Assembly (NCBI RefSeq): GCF_003330725.1
Contig: NZ_CP030840.1
Coordinates: 3,100,001 to 3,164,000 of the forward strand
Reading direction: 5' to 3'
From: Acidisarcina polymorpha
Lineage (GTDB): Bacteria > Acidobacteriota > Terriglobia > Terriglobales > Acidobacteriaceae
DNA length: 64,000 nucleotides
Part shown: positions 8,886 to 16,635 of the stretch, piece after piece
Layout: every line of letters starts with the position of its first letter
Position numbering within the stretch: the first letter of the stretch is position 1
Notes under the pieces: model-generated
What the model was told of the DNA's origin: nothing
Seen by the model: the letters and a program-made list of their open reading frames with translations, nothing else
Database searches by the model: none
Translations under genes and position numbers: made by a program

Positions 8886-9773
8886 TTAACCACGCAGACT
8901 TGCGGGAGGATGGCTTACAGCAGCCAACCTGTCGTATGCAGCCTGAGGAAGCTCGAGGCCGGCGGCAGCGATGTTCTCTTCCAGGTGCTTGGCCGAGGAC
9001 GTTCCAGGGATAGGCAGGATCACCTTCGAACGCTTGAGCAGCCAGGCCAATGCGACTTGCAAAGGAGTTGCATTAAGATCGTTCGCAAGTTTCTTGATCG
9101 CGTCATGTGCCTCCTTTGCCTGACCGAGCGGTGCCCACGGAAGGAAAGCGATGTCGTTCTGCTCGCAGTAATCCACGATGAAGTCAGATTCCGGATCGGC
9201 GAAGCTATAACGGTTCTGCACAGAAACAATCGGCACGATCCTGCGTGCCCTCTCCACATGTTCGCGAGTCACATTCGAGAGTGCGACATGGCGGATCTTA
9301 CCCTCTTCGCGCAGTTCGGCCAGCGCTTCGATCGACGCCTCGAAGGACACGGCATTGTCGGGAGCGTGCAGTTGATAGACATCGATACGATCCAGACGCA
9401 GGCGCTTCAAACTTCCCTCGAGTGCTTCGGTGAGGTGTTTTGGGCTGGCATTGTGCGTCCATTGGCCCGGACCCGGTCGCTCCCATCCACCCTTGGTTGC
9501 GATCACCAAACCTGCTGGATATGGATAGAGTGCTTCTGCGATTAACTCTTCCGATATGCCTGGGCCATAGGAGTCGGCCGTGTCGATCAGGTTCACGCCG
9601 AGTTCGATCGCGAGGCGCAGCGTCGCGAGAGAAGCAGCTTTGTCTGCGGGAGGTCCCCACACGCCTTGTCCTGTAATCCGCATTGCTCCATAACCCATCC
9701 GATTTGCTGTAAGATCGCCACCGATGATCAACGTGCCAGCAGCTGCGGCTGAGAGAATCTGTTCCTTATTCAT
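8886..9773 (-). CDS. Aldo/keto reductase
   Basis: 295 residues, cytoplasmic. The AKR tetrad is visible: Asp and Tyr in NLIDTADSYGPG, Lys in VIATKGGW, His in VYQLHAPD. The C-terminal NADP-binding part has ILPIPGTSSAKHLEEN. It would reduce an aldehyde or ketone with NADPH, or the reverse. Start has AAGGAGC just upstream. Third gene of the operon, 55 bases after the Tat-exported AKR and 58 before the sorbosone dehydrogenase. Confidence 0.88.
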   Translation of the reverse strand: MNKEQILSAAAAGTLIIGGDLTANRMGYGAMRITGQGVWGPPADKAASLATLRLAIELGVNLIDTADSYGPGISEELIAEALYPYPAGLVIATKGGWERPGPGQWTHNASPKHLTEALEGSLKRLRLDRIDVYQLHAPDNAVSFEASIEALAELREEGKIRHVALSNVTREHVERARRIVPIVSVQNRYSFADPESDFIVDYCEQNDIAFLPWAPLGQAKEAHDAIKKLANDLNATPLQVALAWLLKRSKVILPIPGTSSAKHLEENIAAAGLELPQAAYDRLAAVSHPPASLRG

Positions 9774-9828
9774 AAATCTGCTCCTTTTTCGTGTCGAAAT
9801 TTTGAATGGTTGACCTCAGCGCCCGCGC

Positions 9829-10980
9829 TCAGGCAGGCACTGGCGCATTTTGCTCGATCAGATTCTGAACTTTGAGCTCTGCCCAAAATTGGGCCGGTAC
9901 CTTGGTCTGCATGGAGGTGTAATCCGCAAGGATCTGCTGCTCACTGCTGGCGCCGACAACAAGAGCCGCAGCGATGTCAGGCGCTGCGGAAAATTGAAGC
10001 GCCGCAGTTCGGAGGTCAACACCATGATTACTCGCAACCTCGCGAAGCCTCTTGCGTTTCTCAAGAAACGCCGGCGGAATCTGGTAGGACTCTTTTCCGT
10101 AGTTGTAACGCGGACTACCCGAGATAAACCCGGCATTGAGCGATGATCCGATCACGAAAGACACGTTCTTTGCCTTAGCCGCCGGAAACACCTGATCCAA
10201 TGCATTCTTGTGGTCGATTAGAGAATACTGAGAGGCCAGAAGACATATATCGGGATCCGCAACTTCAAGCAAGCGCATGATTGGCTCTGGCGTGTTGACG
10301 CCAATGCCCCAGCCCTTGATCAGTCCCTCTTCCCGCATGCGGGTAAGTTCGGGAAATGCGCCCTTTCGCGCGATTTCGAACTGCTCCTGCCAGGGTGTCG
10401 GAAGATATTTGTTATCCGGTGAGATGTCGTGCACGAAGGCAATGTCCAGGCTATCGAGGCCGAGTCTTTGCAGGCTGTCTTCAATGGAGCGTCGCACGCC
10501 AGACGCGGTGTAGTCGTAGACCACATCGTTCGGTGACGGAGAAAACGGGAAATACTCCTTATTTTTCGCGGTCTTCGATGCCTTGAGGAGCTTGCCGACC
10601 TTCGAAGAGAGGACGAATTCGCTGCGATTCTTATTGTGAAGAAAGTTGCCATACCTACGTTCCGCCAATCCCAATCCGTACCACGGAGCCATGTCGTAAT
10701 AGCGAACCCCGGCATTCCAGGCGGCTTCGATGGTGGTATACGCATCTCTGTCGGTGACGACCGCGAACTCATTTCCGAGCGGGACCCCTCCGATACCAAA
10801 CTTGAACGGTGGTTTGTAGTGCCCTTTGTCGGCGCTGCTAACAGTCTGTTCCATGGTGTTACCCCCCTCATTTACGATTAGTGCACTTGCCACTGAAGTT
10901 GTTCCGGGCAGAAATACTGTTCCCAGTGCCATGGCACCTCCGTTGACAGCTACCTTCAAGAAGTCTCTTCTCGTGTTCAT
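9829..10980 (-). CDS. Aldo/keto reductase with Tat signal, D-threo-aldose dehydrogenase-like
   Basis: 383 residues. The start at 10980 has GAGGAG before it and opens a Tat signal (NTRRDFLKVAVNGGAM, then an apolar run). The mature part is an AKR: VRYYDMAPWYGLGLAERRYG, VLSSKVGK, IAFVHDIS, and a C-terminal NADP site (AALVVGASSEQQILADY). The pattern resembles D-threo-aldose 1-dehydrogenases (L-fucose/galactose dehydrogenases). It overlaps the stop of the upstream cupin by four bases (ATGA), so the two are translationally coupled. Export of an NAD(P)-dependent AKR is unusual and implies folding with its cofactor before export. Confidence 0.85.
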   Translation of the reverse strand: MNTRRDFLKVAVNGGAMALGTVFLPGTTSVASALIVNEGGNTMEQTVSSADKGHYKPPFKFGIGGVPLGNEFAVVTDRDAYTTIEAAWNAGVRYYDMAPWYGLGLAERRYGNFLHNKNRSEFVLSSKVGKLLKASKTAKNKEYFPFSPSPNDVVYDYTASGVRRSIEDSLQRLGLDSLDIAFVHDISPDNKYLPTPWQEQFEIARKGAFPELTRMREEGLIKGWGIGVNTPEPIMRLLEVADPDICLLASQYSLIDHKNALDQVFPAAKAKNVSFVIGSSLNAGFISGSPRYNYGKESYQIPPAFLEKRKRLREVASNHGVDLRTAALQFSAAPDIAAALVVGASSEQQILADYTSMQTKVPAQFWAELKVQNLIEQNAPVPA

Positions 10981-11504
10981 CGAAATCTCCTCTCTATGTT
11001 TTGGGCAGTGGGCTCCCAGAAGTCGTCGGGCAGATTGACAACGATTGGCTCTGGCGTACTTCGCACGACCACCCATCGAAATGAATTCTCTTTCGATGGA
11101 TTCAGCTCCTGATGTGGCAACCAGCTCGGCACATGCAGAAAGTCACCCGCGCCTACAGCGACCGAGTGCTCCCCGAAGTTGCCCCAGCGCACACAAGCCT
11201 CTCCTTCAAGCACGTAAACGACGGTGTCCTGTTCGCCGTGATGGTGAATACCGGTCTTCGCTGAAGGCTCGACCACAAATATGCCCGCCCACAGCGAGGA
11301 CACGATGCCATTCATTGCTGCAATGGCGGACATCCGTAGCGATCCTGAAGTCTGCTGGGTTTCGCTGCTCAGTTCAGCGGGACGTACGACTCTGATCGCT
11401 GAGATCAATTCATATTGAGATCCCATTTGGATTGCGGCTTCCTCTTGCATGACAGCCGGATAAGCGATTGGGGGCGTAAGCGAATCATCGAGTTTGCTTG
11501 CCAT
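10977..11504 (-). CDS. Cupin-domain protein
   Basis: 175 residues, cytoplasmic, one cupin barrel: GIHHHGEQDTVVYVLEGEACV carries the three metal histidines and Glu, and FLHVPSWLPHQE the fourth ligand. First gene of the six-gene operon and coupled to the next by ATGA. The 23-bp operator-like sequence 11544-11566 lies 40 bases upstream. Possibly a small-molecule dioxygenase or isomerase; not identifiable further. Confidence 0.82.
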   Translation of the reverse strand: MASKLDDSLTPPIAYPAVMQEEAAIQMGSQYELISAIRVVRPAELSSETQQTSGSLRMSAIAAMNGIVSSLWAGIFVVEPSAKTGIHHHGEQDTVVYVLEGEACVRWGNFGEHSVAVGAGDFLHVPSWLPHQELNPSKENSFRWVVVRSTPEPIVVNLPDDFWEPTAQNIERRFR

Positions 11505-11543
11505 ATGCTCTCCAGGTGGTTCCTAATCTAGCGACGGACAAAG

Positions 11544-11566
11544 TGTACTGTACCGTACATTACAAT
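11544..11566. promoter_or_regulatory. Operator-like site A of the TetR-linked redox operon
   Basis: Matches the site at 12964-12986 at 20 of 23 bases. The core TGTACTGTACCGTACA is an imperfect palindrome, followed by TTACAAT. It lies 40 bases before the start of the cupin-led operon. The proposed regulator is the TetR protein at 13135-13755; this is inference from the shared site. Confidence 0.6.
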
Positions 11567-11986
11567 CTGATGCGCTTCAAAGGAGATTCGACGCAGCAAT
11601 AATCCAAGACGTCCGCAAAAAGTCTCAGCAAGTTTTTAAAGTCGGGAGGGGACGCAGCGAGTCGGGGCGATAGTTATTTGATTCTCGAGGGTTTCGCGCC
11701 GAAAGTGCCGAAGATCTCGTTCTTAAATCGGATATCTGCAGCTCGCTATCCTTCGGGCAATTTCCACGTCGAACAACCGCCATACGCTACGGATCCTGTG
11801 CCAGTTCCAAAAGCGCACCGAATGAAAAATCGCGATTTTGACGCGGCCAAGGAGAACAACCCTCCTGGAAAGGCGAGAGCTGATGTCTTCCTGAAATCAC
11901 TTGCCGAACTCAAGGGTGCTGAAATTCACTAGTCGGCATGGAGTCCTACCTCGTCAGAAAGACTCTTTGTCGTTACCGAAATCGCC
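11567..11986. other. Intergenic stretch without recognised gene
   Basis: A plus-strand ORF at 11678-11932 has a TTG start, no ribosome site and no recognisable family, so it is not called. Nothing else is seen. Confidence 0.4.
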
Positions 11987-12799
11987 CTAGACCTGCGAAC
12001 AAGCTAGAGGATGAAGCACGAGGCTTGTCACATTTGACACCGTCGGCGGGTTTAGATTGAACCTCGAATCGGCAGAAAGTTTCTTCCAATCGGGATCGGC
12101 GGAGAACTTTTCCCAATCCGCCTCAAGCGACGTCATGTCAGGAAAGCTGAGCATATAGGTAAGATTCGGAAGATTCGGTCCAACCAATGCGTCGGCGTAG
12201 AAAACTCCCGTGGCGCCGGCTTTTGCGAAAATGCCGAACTCGCCGTTATGAAACATCTCCACCTTACGGACGTGATCCATGTTTGTAGGCGACTGATACT
12301 GGCGAAGGTGATAGATGCGTTTTCCCTTGGCTGAGGCGGACGCTGGCGGAGTGACCTTGGGATATCCCGGGAACGCCCGCAATAGGGTACTTTCGATACG
12401 AATGAAGGGGGGCGTGGCTGCGGGAGCATCCCAGAACGGCGCAGCGGCCTTCAGGAACAAGTCGTCATTCGCCAACTCGAGGTCAGCTGTAACCAGGGTC
12501 TCGATCTTCAGACTTGGCATCAGCAGGTAATAGGACGGGCTGTCCGGCCCAAAATAAACGGAGAATGCACCGACCGGCCCAATGCCAAGCCGGTTCAGTG
12601 CCGGAATGAGTGCATCGGCAAAGAAGTCAGTGGTGAGCTTTACGCCCGGTCCACTCGCCAGATGGTACCGGCGCAGATCCATATATTCCGGGGCAGATAT
12701 GTTCGCAGCAGGCTCAGTTTGAGCAAGGAGATCGCCCGCAGCGGCAAGCGAGAGGGTCGAAGCCGCGAAAGAACTGGAAAGAAAAGTACGACGGTCCAA
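11987..12799 (-). CDS. NIPSNAP-domain protein, exported
   Basis: 270 residues if started at the TTG at 12799, which has AGGAG seven bases upstream and begins a Tat-like signal (DRRTFLSSSFAAST... ending DLLAQ). The upstream in-frame ATG at 12862 lacks a good site. Two NIPSNAP-like ferredoxin-fold repeats follow: YMDLRRYHLASG and, later, IYHLRQYQSPTNMDHVRKVEMFHNGEFGIF. The biochemical role of secreted NIPSNAP proteins is unknown. It is divergent from the TetR gene, and the palindrome at 12964 lies between them. Confidence 0.8.
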   Translation of the reverse strand: MDRRTFLSSSFAASTLSLAAAGDLLAQTEPAANISAPEYMDLRRYHLASGPGVKLTTDFFADALIPALNRLGIGPVGAFSVYFGPDSPSYYLLMPSLKIETLVTADLELANDDLFLKAAAPFWDAPAATPPFIRIESTLLRAFPGYPKVTPPASASAKGKRIYHLRQYQSPTNMDHVRKVEMFHNGEFGIFAKAGATGVFYADALVGPNLPNLTYMLSFPDMTSLEADWEKFSADPDWKKLSADSRFNLNPPTVSNVTSLVLHPLACSQV

Positions 12800-12963
12800 A
12801 TGAAGTCTCCTTGGAATTAGATAACCGCGGTCTGAACAAAATTTTGGTGCGACCACCGACAACGTTCTTCGCGCAGCTAAAAGGAAGGACGGTTATCCGA
12901 GAAGTGCCGGCAGCATCGGTCGTATGCCAATTCTCCGTCTGTACCGCCTTTCGTTTTCCTCAG

Positions 12964-12986
12964 CGTACTGTACAGTACGTTACAAT
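12964..12986. promoter_or_regulatory. Operator-like site B with perfect palindrome
   Basis: CGTACTGTACAGTACG at 12964-12979 is a perfect 16-bp palindrome followed by TTACAAT, which could serve as a -10 box for the tetR gene on the plus strand. It lies between the divergent NIPSNAP and TetR genes. The same sequence with three changes precedes the redox operon at 11544, so autoregulation plus control of both neighbours is likely. Confidence 0.7.
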
Positions 12987-13134
12987 AGAACAGCAGTTTA
13001 CTGCAAACGTACAAGGCTCGAAGGCCGGATTGGTGAAGCAACAGCTTGTGTGAATACGGCTCGAACGGCGGGATGCAGGCTTAAGACTGCGTGGAACATT
13101 TTGGATGCATTCACACTTAAAGCGGGAGAGACGG

Positions 13135-13755
13135 ATGCCTAAGAAGCGGTCGCGAGGGGACATTCGAAGCAGTAAGCTTCAGAACGTGGCAGCTGATTTG
13201 TTTTTAGAACGCGGCTATGAGGGCGTCTCCATTGACAAAATCGTCGAGTTGGCCGGCGGTTCGAAGAGTACGATTTACAGCGAATTCGGTGGAAAGTGCG
13301 GCCTGTTCATCAGTAGTATCGAGCACCTGTGTCGGGAGGCGAATGAACCGCTCGCGGAGATTGATTACACAGGATTGAGCCTTGAAGCTAGTTTGAAGAA
13401 GCTTTCCTTTCATATCCTGAAGCTCATCACCGCGAAGCGGTCCGTGGAACTCCACCGTCTCGCCATTGGCGAGGCCGCGAACTGTCCGGAAGTAGGCGAG
13501 GCATGGTATACGTATGGTCCCGCTCGAACAGCCTCATTCATCCGATCGTTGCTGGAAAGCCACAAGGAAGAGTTGCCGAAGACACCGATTCCAATGGAAC
13601 GGATAGCGGTACTTCTTCATGACTCATTGACAGGAGACGTGCTTTACCGTCTTTTGGCAGGAGTTGGTAAACACGAAAACGATGCCGAACTCGAGCGCTT
13701 AGCTTGCGCCGCCGTCGACGTCATTCTCGGAACTGTTAGCCTCCGCAGAATCTGA
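13135..13755 (+). CDS. TetR-family repressor
   Basis: 206 residues from the ATG at 13135 (GGAG six bases upstream; the ATG at 13105 has no site). N-terminal helix-turn-helix: LQNVAADLFLERGYEGVSIDKIVELAGGSKSTIYSEFGGKCGLF (about 12-56), then a helical ligand-binding domain. Likely represses the divergent NIPSNAP gene, itself and the six-gene redox operon through the paired palindromes at 12964 and 11544. The ligand is unknown; the operon content suggests a sugar, aldehyde or aromatic. Confidence 0.88.
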   Translation: MPKKRSRGDIRSSKLQNVAADLFLERGYEGVSIDKIVELAGGSKSTIYSEFGGKCGLFISSIEHLCREANEPLAEIDYTGLSLEASLKKLSFHILKLITAKRSVELHRLAIGEAANCPEVGEAWYTYGPARTASFIRSLLESHKEELPKTPIPMERIAVLLHDSLTGDVLYRLLAGVGKHENDAELERLACAAVDVILGTVSLRRI

Positions 13756-13939
13756 CTCCGCGACAACACGGTCATCCTCGAAGGGGGATAATTATAGGAG
13801 GTGACCCTTGCTTATGCAGGTCCGGACGGCTTTTCCGGTGATCGCGCTCTGCAACGCTTCTGAACCTATGGCACTGCTCGCTCGACACGTGCAGAGTCCA
13901 CTCCAGGGATCTGGCGTATATCGGCTGGCGTAGCCATGG

Positions 13940-14357
13940 ACAAGTATGTTCCGGGCACTACTTCCTATCCGCCGCGTCGCGTCTTTTCAAACACAGGTGG
14001 ATGCCTGCGCGGAAGCAGTTTCTGCACTCGGCGGCAAGTATGAGCCTACCGAAACTCTGGCTCGCTGGCTGCAGCGCTATCTGGACTTCTTCACGACGAA
14101 GCGAGGGCTTGCCACCGCGCTTCATTCAGGTGACCCAGCCTACGCCCCACTGCCGACTTACTTCGAGAAGCATCTGCATCCGGCTTCAAGGATTACTGGA
14201 CACAACTGTGGGCGAAGGCTCTGCGAGCCGATATCGAAGCCGAAGAACTACTGCGATCGGTCGCAAGTCTCTGCCGAAGCCGACATACCGAAGAGCCCGC
14301 CTACGCCCGAAAGTTGGTTGACCTGCTCGTGGATGGCCTGCGCTACCGAGGTGAGTC
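13940..14357 (+). pseudogene. Decayed TetR gene, C-terminal effector domain only
   Basis: In one frame (about 13995-14170) reads VDACAEAVSALGG, LARWLQRYLDFFTTKRGLATAL; after a frame change at about 14165 reads FKDYWTQLWAKALRADIEAEELLRSVASLC and ends YARKLVDLLVDGLRYRGE. Both halves fit the effector domain of TetR proteins of the kind encoded intact just downstream at 14437-14997 on the other strand. The N-terminal DNA-binding part is not found. A dead relative facing the live gene. Confidence 0.65.
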
Positions 14358-14436
14358 CGCGCACCGAAAGTCCTAAAGGCGAACACTCTAAATTCCGTGG
14401 GCAGAGGCGCGCTAGGCTTGGGTTTTGTGTACGTCT

Positions 14437-14997
14437 TTACTCACGATTTTGACCCAAGCCACGAAAGGCGAGCGTAAGAATTCTCTTAATCCGCGCCTCT
14501 CCGACTGGCGTAGGGGGAATTCGCCACAGCAGTCCTATGAATACTAGGAAGTCTTCGGGGTCGGTTCCAGGATGAATCTCGCCCGAACTCTCACATGCAC
14601 GCATGAGCTGGCGGACCGCACCCAACATGGGCGTATAGGTCTCTCGAATATCCTGATCTGATTGTGCCGCATGAACGATATCTGCAACTCCATATTTCAT
14701 CTTTAATGACTGCGCGAACCGATCGCACCAAGTTCGAAAAGCCTTGAGCGGTGTGTGCTTGCCCAACAGCGTCGGAGCAAGCGCCACCAACGTATCAATC
14801 TCTTTCCGATACACCCCAAGCACCAAGGATTCGCGGCTCGGAAAGTGACGATAGAGCGTACCGGCTCCAACTCCGGCAGCCTTAGCGATGGAGTTGAGGG
14901 ATGCCAACGGATCAGCGGCGAGCGAGTCGCGCGCCACATCCAGGATGCGGTCTCTGTTTGCACGCGCGTCGGCGCGCAGAAGTTCGTCGTCGCCCAT
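14437..14997 (-). CDS. TetR-family repressor
   Basis: 186 residues. Helix-turn-helix: RDRILDVARDSLAADPLASLNSIAKAAGVGAGTLYRHFPSRESL (about 14-58), then the effector domain ending in a helix rich in Ile/Leu. An AAGGAAGG site precedes the ATG. Divergent from the aldo/keto reductase at 15083; the 85-bp gap holds two copies of CGGAGAGTTNTCC, so it probably represses that reductase and itself. Short for the family but complete. Confidence 0.88.
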   Translation of the reverse strand: MGDDELLRADARANRDRILDVARDSLAADPLASLNSIAKAAGVGAGTLYRHFPSRESLVLGVYRKEIDTLVALAPTLLGKHTPLKAFRTWCDRFAQSLKMKYGVADIVHAAQSDQDIRETYTPMLGAVRQLMRACESSGEIHPGTDPEDFLVFIGLLWRIPPTPVGEARIKRILTLAFRGLGQNRE

Positions 14998-15014
14998 AAC
15001 CTTCCTTGACTAAT

Positions 15015-15059
15015 CGGAGAGTTCTCCGTTAAGCTCCACGATAACCGGAGAGTTATCCA
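15015..15059. promoter_or_regulatory. Two operator-like repeats between tetR and aldo/keto reductase
   Basis: Copy 1, CGGAGAGTTCTCCG at 15015-15028, is a perfect 6-bp inverted repeat with a 2-bp centre. Copy 2 at 15046-15059, CGGAGAGTTATCCA, is an imperfect repeat in the same orientation. Centre-to-centre distance is 31 bp, about three helical turns. Proposed target of the TetR protein at 14437-14997. Confidence 0.65.
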
Positions 15060-15082
15060 TTTCTATCCGGTTTGGAGGAAAG

Positions 15083-16126
15083 ATGCAATATAGAAAGCTT
15101 GGCAACACCGGTCTGGACGTCTCTCCTATTTGCATCGGATGTATGGGATTTGGTGATCCCGCCCGCGCCTACCCTAGTTGGTCACTCGACGAGGAAGCGA
15201 GCCGTGCGCTGATCCGCCACGCAATCGAGGTGGGAATCAACTTCTTCGACACCGCCAACATGTATTCAAACGGGGGGAGCGAGGAGATTGTGGGTAGGGC
15301 GCTAAAGGATTTCACCAACCGCGATAGTGTTGTCATCGCCACCAAGGTAGCTCCGGCTACGCATAACGGCCCCAACGCTATTGGGCTGTCGCGGAAAGCG
15401 ATCATGACAGAGATTGACCACAGCCTGCGGCGGCTTGGCACCGACTATGTCGATCTGTATCAAATTCATCGTCGCGATCAGCTCACTCCTTGGGAAGAAA
15501 CCCTAGAGGCACTTCACGATTTGGTCAAAATGGGCAAAGTGCGCTACCTCGGCGCTTCTTCCATGAAGGCATGGGAGTTCAGTAAAGCGTTGCACCTCCA
15601 GAAAGCAAATGGATGGGCACGCTTTGTATCCTTACAGGACACCTACAATCTCCTCACGCGCGAAGAAGAACGCGAGATGCTTCCGCTGTGCATCGATGAA
15701 GGTGTTCAGACTGTCGTTTACAGTCCGCTGGCGCGCGGCCGCCTCGCTCGATCGTGGGGAGAAAGCTCGGCAAGGTCGGAAACTGAAGCCGCCGCCGGTC
15801 ATAGCGACGACACAAACGCGGAAAGCGATCAAAGGATCGTCGAGGCTGTGGGCGCAGTCGCCACAGAACGTGGCGTGAGCCCAGCGAGCGTTGCATTAGC
15901 TTGGCTTCGTACCAAGCCTGTCGTTGCCGCGCCCATCGTAGGTGCACTCAAGATCAAGCACATCGACGATGCCATCGCGTCGCTCGCGGTCAACTTGACG
16001 GATGAAGAGGTTGGCCGGCTGGAGTCGCCTTATACGCCGCGTGTGGATTATCAAGGTGTATCTGACCCAGCCATGCTGACCCGTGCGGTGGAGGCGACAA
16101 CCGGATTTCGGGCATCCGCCCCCTGA
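15083..16126 (+). CDS. Aldo/keto reductase, YajO/PhdYeiE-like single-domain enzyme
   Basis: 347 residues, with GGAGG before the start. The tetrad is visible: Asp and Tyr in NFFDTANMYSNGGSEEIVG, Lys in VIATKVAP, His in DLYQIHRRD. C-terminal NADP loop near APIVGALKIKHIDDAI. Cytoplasmic reductase of aldehydes or ketones. The divergent TetR gene and the operator pair between them suggest an inducible detoxification or catabolic reductase. Base use does not stand out from its neighbours. Confidence 0.9.
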   Translation: MQYRKLGNTGLDVSPICIGCMGFGDPARAYPSWSLDEEASRALIRHAIEVGINFFDTANMYSNGGSEEIVGRALKDFTNRDSVVIATKVAPATHNGPNAIGLSRKAIMTEIDHSLRRLGTDYVDLYQIHRRDQLTPWEETLEALHDLVKMGKVRYLGASSMKAWEFSKALHLQKANGWARFVSLQDTYNLLTREEEREMLPLCIDEGVQTVVYSPLARGRLARSWGESSARSETEAAAGHSDDTNAESDQRIVEAVGAVATERGVSPASVALAWLRTKPVVAAPIVGALKIKHIDDAIASLAVNLTDEEVGRLESPYTPRVDYQGVSDPAMLTRAVEATTGFRASAP

Positions 16127-16199
16127 AATCGAACGGGTCATCGGTCCTACCCGGACCTGTTTACCGGCGCCAGCACGGAAACAAAGGCGTCTGCTACAG

Positions 16200-16457
16200 G
16201 ACACGAACCTGGAAGGAGACATGCTTTTACCAACTACGACGATATCGTCCCGGACCATATCAACCCGAAAGGTATGGGTGGGGCCTGGCGTGACGACCAT
16301 CGTTCAAACGCGGAGATGCGCAAGCTCCTCAATCGGAAAATCACGGACCAAAATAGGCGGTGCGCACTTATGGGAGGTTCAGGACGGAAAAATAGCAGGA
16401 CTTAAGGTCTTCTTAGAGAACGAGACCATGAAAGCTTCCGTTTCCTCCTCCACATAG
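16200..16457 (+). pseudogene. Decayed remnants of small proteins, including an NTF2-like tail
   Basis: In one frame near 16226 the sequence reads NYDDIVPDHINPKGMGGAWRDDH, a motif I associate with a conserved acidobacterial small protein; in another frame near 16360-16457 it reads GGAHLWEVQDGKIAGLKVFLENE, the tail of an NTF2/SnoaL-like domain. Neither has a start or full length. Weak case for gene remnants, based on motif memory only. Confidence 0.35.
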
Positions 16458-16635
16458 GCCCCCTTCAGTTTCTAGGAAGCGGCATGCCGTTCGCTGGAGG
16501 CTCTGAACCAGTGAAGGATTCCAATAAGTCAGAAGATATTTTTTGCGGGTACTTATGCTCTCGCAATGAGCGGTGCGATTCAGTCGGACGGCTTCGCCTT
16601 TGAATCCAATTGGCGGTCTGACTTGTTCCACAGAT

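Noticed and set aside
11678-11932. 84-codon plus-strand ORF between a cupin gene and the NIPSNAP gene
   Set aside because: TTG start, no ribosome site, no recognisable family, and it lies just downstream of an operator facing the other way.
16083-16457. 124-codon ORF after the aldo/keto reductase
   Set aside because: Starts inside the reductase gene; its parts look like fragments of two different small proteins in different frames, so it was listed as a remnant instead.
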